DNA from: Rickettsiales bacterium
GTDB taxonomy: Bacteria > Pseudomonadota > Alphaproteobacteria > G027485855
Direction: 5' to 3'
DNA length: 64,000 nt
Assembly (NCBI GenBank): GCA_027485855.1
Contig: JAIXQD010000001.1
Coordinates: forward strand, 269,575 to 333,574
Part shown: positions 43,010 to 51,680 of the stretch, in pieces
Layout of the letters: each line of letters begins with the position of its first letter
Numbering within the stretch: position 1 is the first letter of the stretch
Program-made: the position numbers and the translations under genes
Notes under the pieces: generated by a model
Databases searched by the model: none
What the model saw: the letters and a program-made list of their open reading frames with translations, nothing else
What the model was told of the DNA's origin: nothing

Positions 43010-45325
43010 TTAGGCGCGCAATATGGTGGCGGGGTCGCTGGCGATTTCGCTGGCGGCCAAAGTCACGCGGGCATTGAGCATTTCATCGACAATCTGTGCC
43101 AGCACAACCATCTGGCCATTGGCCAAGGCATGCTCGCCTGCTTCAACCATGCGGTAAAACTCATCCTCTTGCGGAAAAAGATAGCTCTCACTGCAAAGAC
43201 GTCTAAACCACATCGTCACATAATTTGGATCGCGCCAAGCAATAGCAAAAAACTGTAAGCGCAGCTCTTCCAGCTGGCGCTCGGCTTGGTAATAAAGCTC
43301 AGACTGATTGGCAGCGTCACTGGCCATCGCCGCCCGTACTTGTGCCACATTATGTTCAAATGATTTTTGTTCGTTATCTTGCGCAAAGGGGCTGGCCACC
43401 CGATTATAAATAGTGGTGAGCTTACCTAAGCGCCGCGCCAAAACCGAACGCATATGCCGTTTGCTTAAACGGCCTAAATCTTGGCGAATAAACCGCGCCT
43501 CTTCAGAAACACGGCGCACCCCCTCAGGGTCGCCCAAAGCATCCGAAAGCGCATCACGCTGCTCATCGATGCGATGACGCAGTAAATCCAGCTCGCGCCC
43601 GCCATCGGGGCCGAGTGCCGCGGCTAAATCGCCCCATTCTTCGCTGGCATGACGCAGCACCGCTTCGGCAAAAGCAATACCAACGGCACCACCAAACGAC
43701 ATCTCACCCGCTTGCGGCGAGTAAAAGCGCGGCGTGGCCAAAACCGTGCCATCGGGCAGCTGCACCGTGGCCGTGAGCAAGCCACTATCCGACATCTGCC
43801 AGTTAAACACCAAAACATCGCCCACTTTAATAGTGTAGCCTTGCGGCAAATCAGCGCCGCCCAAACGAAATACGCCAACACATAAATTAAGATCGATGCG
43901 CTCGGTATATTCGAGCTGAAAAAGCTCGAATGATAAATAGGCATTTTCGCCCGAATGCAAACTGCGCGCCGCTCTAAAATTTTGTGTGCCACTCGCGGGT
44001 AAAACCGTGCCGCGCTCTAAAATTGTATGCAGTATGTTGGTGTGGCCATCGGCTTTTTCGAGCACTTTAACGGCAATGGTTTGAGTGGCCGGAATGGTCA
44101 CATGCTGCTTATTGCCGCTTTTGCCAGCAGCTTGCATTGCGGCGGGCGTTGCCTCTAACGGCGCGGAGGATGCTGCAGATTTTAGCGCAGTATTATCGGT
44201 GCTGGGCAGCAGCGCTGGCACATCATCCCAATCTTTGAGGGCGGCATAATAGGCAGCGCCCGTGGCAACCGCCGTCATACTATCAAGCTTGATATCGGCC
44301 GCGATGCCTAATTGCTCGCTCACCATCTGCCGCACGATAGGCGTTTTACTGGGGCCACCTACAAAAACAATGCGGTCAATATCGCTGGTTTCAAGCTTTA
44401 ATTCTTCGAGCAATTCTTTGGCAATGGCCACTGTTTGCGCAATAGCGTCGCTAATCAGTGCTTCGTAATCGGCGCGGGTAATGCGTACATCAATAAAAAT
44501 ATCCTGCCCCGATAAATCGCTCAGGCGCACTTCATCATCGGCGGCAAAAATGCTGGCATTATTGCTGCTGGATAAATCAATTTTAGCTTTTTCGGCGGCG
44601 AGTTGCGCTATGCGAATAAGCCGGCGATAAGCGGGGTCACGCTGAAAGCCTTCGGGCAAATCAAAATTAGCTTGCAACCACGGGCGCACAATTTGATTAA
44701 CCAGCAGCCGGTCAAAATCACGCCCGCCCAGCATATTGATGCCGCGATGGCCTAAAATGGTAATCTCACCTGCATCACTGCGGGCCAAGGCCAAATCAAA
44801 AGTGCCGCCGCCCAAATCATAAACCAGAAATTGTCCGGTGCGGCGTTGCCCTTCTTGTGCAGCGATGGCTGCGGCAATAGGCTCGGGCAACAGCACTACA
44901 CGGCCAAGGCCAGCCATTTTTGCCGCGCGCAAAGTGGCTTCGCTTTGCATCTGGTTAAAGGCCGCGGGCACGGTAATGACCGCGCCCTCAATATTGGTTT
45001 CGCCCGTTTCGGTAAAGGCCTGCGTGAGCAGTTGCCGCAAAATCTCGGTGGCGCAATCTTCGGGGCTGGTGCTGAGCTCGGCGCCAGCAATTTGTATGGG
45101 TGTGGCCGTTCCCAGCAAACGCTTAAAGCCGCTGGCCACATTTTCAGGGCTAATAACGGCCATATCATAGGCCCTTCGGCCATAAAGCCGGTGACCGCGC
45201 TTATCAAAATAAATCACCGACGGCAAACAATCGGCACCATCGGCGGTTTTAAATAATTGTGGCACATCATCGACAAGCCCAACCACAACAGAGTTAGATG
45301 TACCAAGATCTATGCCTAAATACAT
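43010..45325 (-). CDS. Hsp70-family chaperone, long divergent form
   Basis: A 771-residue Hsp70 relative. The nucleotide-binding domain (1-375) is complete: GIDLGTSNSVVVGL, VPAAFNQMQSEAT, VYDLGGGTFDLAL and FVGGPSKTPIVRQM. The canonical DVLLLDVTPLSLGIE linker is absent; a Ser/Ala-rich linker (about 385-420) replaces it. A beta-type substrate domain is still discernible. The C-terminal 230 residues form long charged helices rather than the usual lid and EEVD-type end. It is thus a specialised Hsp70, not housekeeping DnaK. It starts 8 nt after the stop of gcdH on the same strand and ends facing the ClpA-like operon. Confidence 0.88.
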   Translation of the reverse strand: MYLGIDLGTSNSVVVGLVDDVPQLFKTADGADCLPSVIYFDKRGHRLYGRRAYDMAVISPENVASGFKRLLGTATPIQIAGAELSTSPEDCATEILRQLLTQAFTETGETNIEGAVITVPAAFNQMQSEATLRAAKMAGLGRVVLLPEPIAAAIAAQEGQRRTGQFLVYDLGGGTFDLALARSDAGEITILGHRGINMLGGRDFDRLLVNQIVRPWLQANFDLPEGFQRDPAYRRLIRIAQLAAEKAKIDLSSSNNASIFAADDEVRLSDLSGQDIFIDVRITRADYEALISDAIAQTVAIAKELLEELKLETSDIDRIVFVGGPSKTPIVRQMVSEQLGIAADIKLDSMTAVATGAAYYAALKDWDDVPALLPSTDNTALKSAASSAPLEATPAAMQAAGKSGNKQHVTIPATQTIAVKVLEKADGHTNILHTILERGTVLPASGTQNFRAARSLHSGENAYLSFELFQLEYTERIDLNLCVGVFRLGGADLPQGYTIKVGDVLVFNWQMSDSGLLTATVQLPDGTVLATPRFYSPQAGEMSFGGAVGIAFAEAVLRHASEEWGDLAAALGPDGGRELDLLRHRIDEQRDALSDALGDPEGVRRVSEEARFIRQDLGRLSKRHMRSVLARRLGKLTTIYNRVASPFAQDNEQKSFEHNVAQVRAAMASDAANQSELYYQAERQLEELRLQFFAIAWRDPNYVTMWFRRLCSESYLFPQEDEFYRMVEAGEHALANGQMVVLAQIVDEMLNARVTLAASEIASDPATILRA

Positions 45326-45333
45326 ACCGCCCC

Positions 45334-46518
45334 CTAAAATGCCGAATGGCCGGTTTGCGCACGGCCTAAAATAAGTGCATGAATATCGTGCGTGCCCTCA
45401 TAGGTGTTGACCGCCTCAAGATTGCACATATGCCGCATCACCTGATATTCGTCGCTAATCCCATTGCCGCCCAGCATGTCACGCGCCTCACGCGCAATGG
45501 CCAAAGCTTTGCCACAATTATTGCGCTTAACCAGCGAAATCGCCTCAGGGATAACCCGCCCCTCATCAAATAAACGGCCCAAGCGCAAAGCCGCTTGCAG
45601 CCCTAAAGTAATCTCGGTTTGCATATCGGCCAGTTTTTTTTGTACCAATTGCGTGGCGGCCAAGGGCTTGCCAAACAACACCCGGTTTAAAGTGTAATCG
45701 CGCGCGGTGTGCCAGCAAAATTCGGCCGCCCCCATGACGCCCCAGCCAATACCATAGCGTGCATTATTAAGGCAGCTAAAGGGCCCCTTAAGCCCCACCA
45801 CATGTGGCAAAAGCGCGTCGTCGGAGACAAAGCAATCCTCCAGCACAATTTCGCCCGTGGGTGAGGCGCGCAAGCTGAGCTTGCCCTCAATGGCGGGCGT
45901 GCTAAAACCTTTTTGCCCACGCTCTACAATAAAGCCGCGCACTTGCGCATCATCGCACATGGCCCACACCACGGCTAAATCAGCAATGGGGCTGCTGGTA
46001 ATCCACATTTTTGTGCCATTAAGGATATAGCCGCCGGCCACGCATTTGGCTTTGGTGCGCATGAGGCTTGGGTCAGAGCCGCCATCAGGCTCGGTCAGGC
46101 CAAAGCAGCCAATCCATTCACCGCTGGCCAGTTTTGGTAGGAATTTATTCTTTTGCGCATCAGAGCCAAAGGCATAAATCGGATACATGACTAAACTTGA
46201 TTGCACCGACATGCACGAGCGATAAGCACTATCGATGCGCTCAATCTCCCGCGCAATGAGGCCATAGGTCACATAGCCCACACCCAAACAACCATAACCC
46301 TGCAAGGTGGGGCCAAAAAGGCCCATGCGCCCCATTTCGGTAAAAATATTACGCTCGAACTGCTCGTGCCGTGCTTGCTGGATAACTTTGGGCGCTAAAA
46401 TATTGGCGGCAAAATCACGGGTGGCATCAGCCATTTGCTGTTCTTCGGGCGTGAGTTGCTCTTGCAGCAACAAGGCATCCTGCCAAGAAAAAGGCGTGCG
46501 ATTTTTACTGTCGGACAT
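45334..46518 (-). CDS. gcdH: Glutaryl-CoA dehydrogenase
   Basis: A 394-residue acyl-CoA dehydrogenase that oxidises and decarboxylates glutaryl-CoA to crotonyl-CoA in Lys/Trp degradation. The flavin block [13 protein letters not shown] and the [15 protein letters not shown] segment are present. The catalytic Glu is in [18 protein letters not shown], the ending that marks the GCDH subfamily. Length fits. The MarR-type regulator lies just upstream on the same strand. Confidence 0.92.
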   Translation of the reverse strand: MSDSKNRTPFSWQDALLLQEQLTPEEQQMADATRDFAANILAPKVIQQARHEQFERNIFTEMGRMGLFGPTLQGYGCLGVGYVTYGLIAREIERIDSAYRSCMSVQSSLVMYPIYAFGSDAQKNKFLPKLASGEWIGCFGLTEPDGGSDPSLMRTKAKCVAGGYILNGTKMWITSSPIADLAVVWAMCDDAQVRGFIVERGQKGFSTPAIEGKLSLRASPTGEIVLEDCFVSDDALLPHVVGLKGPFSCLNNARYGIGWGVMGAAEFCWHTARDYTLNRVLFGKPLAATQLVQKKLADMQTEITLGLQAALRLGRLFDEGRVIPEAISLVKRNNCGKALAIAREARDMLGGNGISDEYQVMRHMCNLEAVNTYEGTHDIHALILGRAQTGHSAF

Positions 46519-46617
46519 ATAAACCCCAGAGAGGAAACATCAGCGGGTACTATAGCCGAGCATGGCCCAAAACACAGCCTTTTTCCACAGGTCGGTTAGT
46601 CAATAGAGTCTGCTAAA

Positions 46618-47073
46618 CTACCATTGGCCATGGGTAAGCAAACCACCCCAAAAACGCTCTAATTTGCGCATGGCGTCGTTGCTTTTGGTCAGGTCCTCGG
46701 TGCCAAGCTGGTGCTGGGCTAAATGCGTGACATGCTTCTCAAAACTGCCCGACATGCGGTCACGCAGTGCCTTGGCTTTGGCCGAGAGCTGCACCCGCAC
46801 CGAGCGCTTATCATGCGGCGAGCGCTCTTGCTCTAAATAGCCATTTTCAACCATCTTTTTAACATTATAGGACACGTTCGAACCCAGATAGTAGCCACGG
46901 GCCGTCAGTTCGCCCACGGTGAGCTCATCATCGCCAATGTTATATAAAATCAGCGCCTGCACGTTGTTAATATCCTGAATACCCTGCCGGTCGAGATCGA
47001 CTTTAATCACCTCAAGGAAATAACGGTGCAGGCGTTCTATCAGCAGCACAGATTCATAATAGGGGTGACGCAT
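46618..47073 (-). CDS. ldtR: MarR-family regulator, LdtR-like
   Basis: A 151-residue winged-helix protein. The DINNVQALILYNIG segment, GELTARGYYLGSNVSYNVKKM recognition region and the SPHDKRSVRV wing match my memory of the alphaproteobacterial LdtR group, which in Liberibacter controls an L,D-transpeptidase gene. No transpeptidase of that type is adjacent here. The neighbours are acyl-CoA catabolic genes, so it could alternatively control those. The subgroup assignment is from recall, not from a search. Confidence 0.75.
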   Translation of the reverse strand: MRHPYYESVLLIERLHRYFLEVIKVDLDRQGIQDINNVQALILYNIGDDELTVGELTARGYYLGSNVSYNVKKMVENGYLEQERSPHDKRSVRVQLSAKAKALRDRMSGSFEKHVTHLAQHQLGTEDLTKSNDAMRKLERFWGGLLTHGQW

Positions 47074-47165
47074 AATAGCCTCTTCGAATCGTAGGGATTA
47101 AATCTCTATTAGTTATATTTTTAGCGATTAGGGTTGATAAAGCGTTAAAGTTGTCACAAAAAAAG

Positions 47166-48053
47166 TTACGCTTGCTCGCGCAGCCACGTAATGACAGCGG
47201 AAAAATCCTTGCCGGATAAGCCTTGTTCCACCATGCGTGTATATAATGCTGTTGCTTGTGCGCCTAATGGTGTGGCCGCCTGCACGCTCTGCGCGGCCTC
47301 TTGGGCGAGGCGCAAATCTTTGAGCATCATCGCACTGCTAAAGCCTGGCGCGTAATCACGGTTAGAGGGCGCGGTCGGCACCAAACCCGGCCATGGGCAA
47401 TAGCTATTGAGCGACCAGCATTGCCCTGAAGATTGCGAGCTAATTTTAAACAAAATATCAGCGGCAAGACCTAGTTTTTCAGCCAGCACAAAGGCTTCAG
47501 ACACGCCAATCATGCTAATAGCCAACAACATGTTGTTGCAAATTTTGGCCGCTTGCCCTGCCCCCGCCTCACCCGCATGAATAATGGTTTTGCCCATTTT
47601 TTGCAAAATCGGCTCGGCTTTTTGAAAATTTTCGGCGCTACCACCTACCATAAAAGTGAGCGTGCCGGCCGCCGCGCCCGCCGTGCCGCCCGATACGGGC
47701 GCATCTATAAAACCAAGCTGCTGCGCTAAGCACTGGCTGGCCATAAACCTTGCCGTTTCAACATCAATGGTTGAGCAATCTATCACTAAGGCATTTTTAC
47801 CTAAAGCCGGCAGCACCGCACCAGCCCCCAAATATGTATCACGCACATGCTGGCCTGCGGGCAGCATGCTTATGACTATATCAGCGCCTTGTGCGGCGGC
47901 GGCGGCATTATGGGCCACAACACCACCGGCGGCGGCAAATTCGGTTAAAGCCGCGGGCGATAAATCAAAGCCGCGCACTTGTTCGTTTTTGCTAAGCAAA
48001 TTTTTTGCCATGGGCAGGCCCATATGGCCCAAGCCAATAAACGCAATATTCAT
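47166..48053 (-). CDS. mmsB: 3-hydroxyisobutyrate dehydrogenase
   Basis: A 295-residue NAD-dependent enzyme that turns 3-hydroxyisobutyrate into methylmalonate semialdehyde in valine breakdown. The Rossmann motif is GLGHMGLPMA, the substrate loop is DAPVSGGTAGA, and the catalytic Lys is in GAGQAAKICNN. It follows the hydrolase and dehydrogenase genes of the same pathway in pathway order. mmsA (methylmalonate-semialdehyde dehydrogenase) is not in the window. Confidence 0.94.
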   Translation of the reverse strand: MNIAFIGLGHMGLPMAKNLLSKNEQVRGFDLSPAALTEFAAAGGVVAHNAAAAAQGADIVISMLPAGQHVRDTYLGAGAVLPALGKNALVIDCSTIDVETARFMASQCLAQQLGFIDAPVSGGTAGAAAGTLTFMVGGSAENFQKAEPILQKMGKTIIHAGEAGAGQAAKICNNMLLAISMIGVSEAFVLAEKLGLAADILFKISSQSSGQCWSLNSYCPWPGLVPTAPSNRDYAPGFSSAMMLKDLRLAQEAAQSVQAATPLGAQATALYTRMVEQGLSGKDFSAVITWLREQA

Positions 48054-48078
48054 TTAACCTCTCCCATAAAATCTGCCC

Positions 48079-49122
48079 TTAAAATTGGGCCGGAAACATA
48101 ATATCTAACAGCGTGTCTTGCTCAAACATGCGCTCAATGCTATCGGGCTTAACCTCGGCTAAAGTTGCGGGCTGCCAGCGCGGGTTTTTATCTTTATCCA
48201 CCAGCTGCGCTCTGATGCCTTCATAAAAATCATGGCCGCGCATGCAAGCTTGCGACAAACGAAACTCATAAAACAGCGCCGATTCAATATTAAGGCCGCG
48301 CCCCTCACGCAACTGCTTTAAGGTGAGTGTTAGGCTGGTGGGTGACGCCGCCTGCATGCTGGCTAGTGCCGTTTTGGCCCATTCATTGTTACTTTGTGCT
48401 AAAGCAGCCATAATGGCACTAACATCTGCGGCCGAAAAAATCTCGTCTATCTCAGCTTGGTGCTGCGCCAATAAACTACTGCCCGCATCTTGCGCCAAGG
48501 CCGCCAAAGCCAAGCTGGGTTCATCGCCCGCAGCCAGCCGCGCCAAATAATCCGGCCAATAATGATGCGGCACATAATGCGTGGCTAAGCGCGCATAAAG
48601 CGCATCCGCTGCCGATAGCCGGGCGCCCGTCAGCGCCAAATAAAGCCCCAATTGCCCCGGACAGCGGTTTAGAAAAACCGTGCCGCCCACATCGGGGAAT
48701 AAACCAATGGCACATTCAGGCATAGCCAACAGTGCCCGCTCGGCCACAATAATATGGCTGCCATGCTGCGAGAGGCCCATGCCGCCGCCCATGCAAATGC
48801 CATGCACCAGCGCAATAAAGGGCTTGGAATAGCGGGCAATGGTGCGGTTAAGAATATATTCCTGCATAAAAAAATGCTGGGTGAGTGGCTGCTTGGCCTT
48901 GCCAGCCTCATAGGCCGCGCGCACATCACCGCCCGCACAAAAAGCTTTTTCGCCAGCGCCTGTTATGGCCACAGCCTTAATGCTGGGTGAAGCGGCCCAT
49001 ATTTTAAGCTGCGGCATGATGGCTTCTATCATTGGCAGGCTTAACGCATTCAGCGCTTGTGGCCGATTAAGGGTGATTAAACCTAATGCACCTTGCTGCT
49101 CAAATAACACATCGTTGGTCAT
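48079..49122 (-). CDS. 3-hydroxyisobutyryl-CoA hydrolase
   Basis: A 347-residue crotonase-fold enzyme of the HIBCH type that removes CoA from 3-hydroxyisobutyryl-CoA. The oxyanion-hole segments AFCAGGDVRA and GICMGGGMGLSQHG, plus ECAIGLFPDVGGT, distinguish HIBCH from plain enoyl-CoA hydratases. Its length (about 350) also fits HIBCH. It lies between the acyl-CoA dehydrogenase (9 nt) and mmsB (25 nt). Confidence 0.92.
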   Translation of the reverse strand: MTNDVLFEQQGALGLITLNRPQALNALSLPMIEAIMPQLKIWAASPSIKAVAITGAGEKAFCAGGDVRAAYEAGKAKQPLTQHFFMQEYILNRTIARYSKPFIALVHGICMGGGMGLSQHGSHIIVAERALLAMPECAIGLFPDVGGTVFLNRCPGQLGLYLALTGARLSAADALYARLATHYVPHHYWPDYLARLAAGDEPSLALAALAQDAGSSLLAQHQAEIDEIFSAADVSAIMAALAQSNNEWAKTALASMQAASPTSLTLTLKQLREGRGLNIESALFYEFRLSQACMRGHDFYEGIRAQLVDKDKNPRWQPATLAEVKPDSIERMFEQDTLLDIMFPAQF

Positions 49123-49131
49123 GACTATATC

Positions 49132-50271
49132 CTATGGGGTGAGTAATTTTCGCGCGATAATGAGGCGCATAATTTCGTTGGTGCCTTCTAAAATTTGATG
49201 CACACGCACATCACGGAAAATGCGCTCCAGCGGGAAATCACGCAAATAGCCATAACCACCATGCAGCTGTAAGGCGGCATCGGCCACAGCAAAACCCATG
49301 TCAGTGGCAAAGCGCTTGGCCATGGCGCAATAAAGCGTGGCTTGTGGTGCGTTGGCGTCTAAGGCTGCGGCGGCCCTCTGCACCATCAGCCTTGCTGCTT
49401 CAAGCTCGGTTGCCATATCGGCCAATTTAAATTGCAGGGCCTGAAATTCGGCAAGGGTACGGCCAAATTGCGTGCGCTGTTGCATATAACTTTGCGCGGC
49501 CGTGAGTGCGGCTTTGGCGCCACCCAAACTACAAGCCGCAATATTGATACGCCCGCCATCGAGGGCCTTCATGGCCATGCTAAAGCCCTGCCCTTCGGCG
49601 CCAACCAAATGGCTTACCGGTACGCGGCAGTTATCGAACAGCAACATCGCCGTGGGCTGACTATGCCAGCCGAGCTTTTCTTCCTGCTTGCCAAAGCTCA
49701 GGCCTTTGCTGTTTTTTTCGACCAACAAACAACTAATGCCTTTGGGGCCCGCCTCACCGGTGCGCACCATGCATAAATAAACATCGCTGACGCCACCGCC
49801 CGAGATAAACGCCTTGCTGCCATTGAGCACATAATAATCGCCCTCGCGTTTGGCGGTGGTGCTGAGTGCGGCTGCGTCCGAGCCGCTATTGGGCTCGGTT
49901 AAACAATAGCTGGCCAGCAATTCCATAGTTGCCAGGCGCGGCACAAAACGGGCGCGCAATTCGGGCGCGGCGTAATGGTCAATCATCCAAGTGACCATAT
50001 TATGAATCGACAGATAAGCCGCGGTTGACACACAGCCTGCCGATAATTCTTCAAACAATATTGCTGCATCCAGCCGCGACAGGCCACTGCCGCCATGCTC
50101 TTCTTTGCAGTACAAAGCGGCAAAACCCAACTCGGCCGCAGCGCGTAAGGTGGGTATGGGGAAATGTTTTTGCGCATCCCATTCTGCGGCAAACGGCGCT
50201 AAGTGCCGTGCGGCAAATTGCGCTGCGGTTTCTTGCAGCGCTTGTTGCTCGGTGGTGAGAGTAAAATTCAT
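49132..50271 (-). CDS. Isobutyryl-CoA dehydrogenase-like acyl-CoA dehydrogenase
   Basis: A 379-residue FAD enzyme that oxidises a short branched acyl-CoA. YCLTEPNSGSDAAAL and FISGGGVSDVYLCM are flavin/substrate blocks, the active-site Glu is in EGTNEIMRLIIA, and YGYLRDFPLERIFRDVR is the usual C-terminal region. Position next to HIBCH and mmsB argues for isobutyryl-CoA (valine pathway) rather than other branched substrates. The start overlaps the stop of the alpha/beta hydrolase by 4 nt. Confidence 0.9.
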   Translation of the reverse strand: MNFTLTTEQQALQETAAQFAARHLAPFAAEWDAQKHFPIPTLRAAAELGFAALYCKEEHGGSGLSRLDAAILFEELSAGCVSTAAYLSIHNMVTWMIDHYAAPELRARFVPRLATMELLASYCLTEPNSGSDAAALSTTAKREGDYYVLNGSKAFISGGGVSDVYLCMVRTGEAGPKGISCLLVEKNSKGLSFGKQEEKLGWHSQPTAMLLFDNCRVPVSHLVGAEGQGFSMAMKALDGGRINIAACSLGGAKAALTAAQSYMQQRTQFGRTLAEFQALQFKLADMATELEAARLMVQRAAAALDANAPQATLYCAMAKRFATDMGFAVADAALQLHGGYGYLRDFPLERIFRDVRVHQILEGTNEIMRLIIARKLLTP

Positions 50272-51161
50272 GCAGCGCTCCTATTTAAAAATGCGGCAAT
50301 GGCTTGTATCTCAAAGGGTCGATGTAAAAGCGGCGCATGGCCAGAATCGGTAATGGTCAGCAGCTCGGCTTTAGGCCCGCGCTCGGTCATTTGTTGCGCG
50401 ACTTCAGCACTGAGCAAATCAGATTGCGCCCCATGAATCAGCATGGTGGGCAATTTAATTTGCTCATAAACGCTCCATAAATTCACATCTGTCGCGAGAT
50501 TAGCAAAATTAAGCGCAATTTTGGGGTCGAAGGCAAAGCGCCAGCCGCCTTGTTTATCGGGCACAATGCTGGTGGCCGTCAGCGCCTGCCACTCATCGGG
50601 TGTCAGCGGGCCAAAGCCGCTATAAATTTGTGCAACCATGGCCACAGCCTCGGCCCTGCTGTTAAAATGATGCGGCACGCCCACATAGGCCGCAATGCGC
50701 ATTAATGCGGGCGCGGCTAAATAAGGCCCCACATCATTGATAATTAAACTCGCCAAGGGCGTATTGGCTTGGCTGGCCAAAAGCATGCCGATAATGCCGC
50801 CCATGCTGGTGCCCAGCAGATGCACCTTTGCAGCGCCACTGCGGGCGATAAGCGCCGTCACATCGGCCAGATATTGCGGATAAGCATAAAGCATGGGGTC
50901 GGCATAATCACTGGCCCCCCTGCCAATCATATCGGGGCACAGCACATACCAGCCTTGCGCGGCCAGCGCTGTCGCTATAGGAATAAAATCTCCGCTGTTG
51001 CGCGTCAGACCATGCAAGCACAGCACAGTGCGCTGTGCCGATGGCGCGCCATAAGCACGATAAGCCACGCGATGAAAGCCTTGCGGCGATAAACAAGACA
51101 GATATTCCATGCCTCTATGGATAGCACAAATTTTAATTAAATCAGCCGTGAATGCGGTCAA
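50268..51161 (-). CDS. Alpha/beta-fold hydrolase
   Basis: A serine hydrolase of 280-297 residues. HGLTRNSGDF carries the oxyanion-hole His-Gly, the nucleophile Ser is in LGTSMGGIIG, Asp lies in LIHGAQSDLL, and the catalytic His is in TITDSGHAPLL. Two starts are possible: a TTG at 51161 with GGAG 10 nt upstream, or the ATG at 51110, which gives the usual family length. Coupling to the valine genes suggests a thioesterase or ester-cleaving side activity, but the substrate is unknown. Confidence 0.85.
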   Translation of the reverse strand: MTAFTADLIKICAIHRGMEYLSCLSPQGFHRVAYRAYGAPSAQRTVLCLHGLTRNSGDFIPIATALAAQGWYVLCPDMIGRGASDYADPMLYAYPQYLADVTALIARSGAAKVHLLGTSMGGIIGMLLASQANTPLASLIINDVGPYLAAPALMRIAAYVGVPHHFNSRAEAVAMVAQIYSGFGPLTPDEWQALTATSIVPDKQGGWRFAFDPKIALNFANLATDVNLWSVYEQIKLPTMLIHGAQSDLLSAEVAQQMTERGPKAELLTITDSGHAPLLHRPFEIQAIAAFLNRSAA

Positions 51162-51194
51162 TTATTTACTGCTCCGAAACATTTCTATGTTAGT

Positions 51195-51540
51195 CTAAAA
51201 AAATGCAGTGATTAAAGGCAAAAGCCGGTCGCTGCAGTCCCGCAAGGGACGCCCTTGTCAAGGGGTCGGGCCTGCTCTTAAGCGGACCTGGGGGGCGGAT
51301 GCTCCTCATCACCCGACGCTGTTGCAAGGTGGCCTCGCCGGCCGAACAGGTTGCGTTTTGGGTGCGTAAGCATCTTAGGGGGCAGCCTCGTTCGGTAAGG
51401 CGGGTGCGAAGTGGCCAATGGCCGCTTTTCGACGGGTTTATGGCCCTGTAGGTTGGTGGCTCTGTATCCGGTTGGTGTCCGCTGCACCTTCGTCAAAAGA
51501 GTGCGGACATAGTCGGGGCTCGGGCTGCGGGGCTTAAAAA
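51195..51540. other. Gene-free, G-rich stretch, candidate structured RNA
   Basis: No convincing protein gene is present in this roughly 350-nt stretch upstream of radA, which is G-rich on the plus strand. Several hairpins can be drawn: GTCCC-GCAA-GGGAC with a GNRA loop (51237-51250), and GTCCGC (51477-51482) with GCGGAC (51503-51508). GGTTGGTG occurs twice. I looked for signatures of tmRNA, RNase P RNA, SRP RNA and 6S RNA and did not find them. It may be an uncharacterised non-coding RNA or a long leader of radA. Confidence 0.35.
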
Positions 51541-51559
51541 AGCGGGTGGGTCTGCTGGG

Positions 51560-51656
51560 GGGCGGCCCGCCCGTTTGCTTTTTGGGCGGAACGCCCGTTT
51601 GCTATTGTGCGAAGCGCATCTTTGCTTTTCTGGGCCGAGCGCCCGTTTGCTATTTT
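51560..51656 (+). repeat. Four 24-nt hairpin repeats upstream of radA
   Basis: Four units of about 24 nt each consist of a small hairpin followed by TTTGCT. Hairpins: GGGCG-GCC-CGCCC, GGGCG-GAA-CGCCC, TGCG-AAG-CGCA, and GGGC-CGAGC-GCCC. TTTGCT starts at 51574, 51598, 51621 and 51646. In unit 3 both arms have changed together so that pairing is kept. Each unit looks like a mini-terminator. The array ends 25 nt before the radA ATG. Confidence 0.85.
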
Positions 51657-51680
51657 GCGATTCTTCTTTAAGCTTAGTTT

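Noticed and set aside
51278..51496. 72-codon minus-strand frame in the radA upstream region
   Set aside because: Biased, Pro/Arg-rich composition, no ribosome site and no domain; the stretch is better explained as non-coding.
51560..51656. CRISPR array
   Set aside because: Units are adjacent without unique spacers, only four copies exist and no cas gene is nearby.
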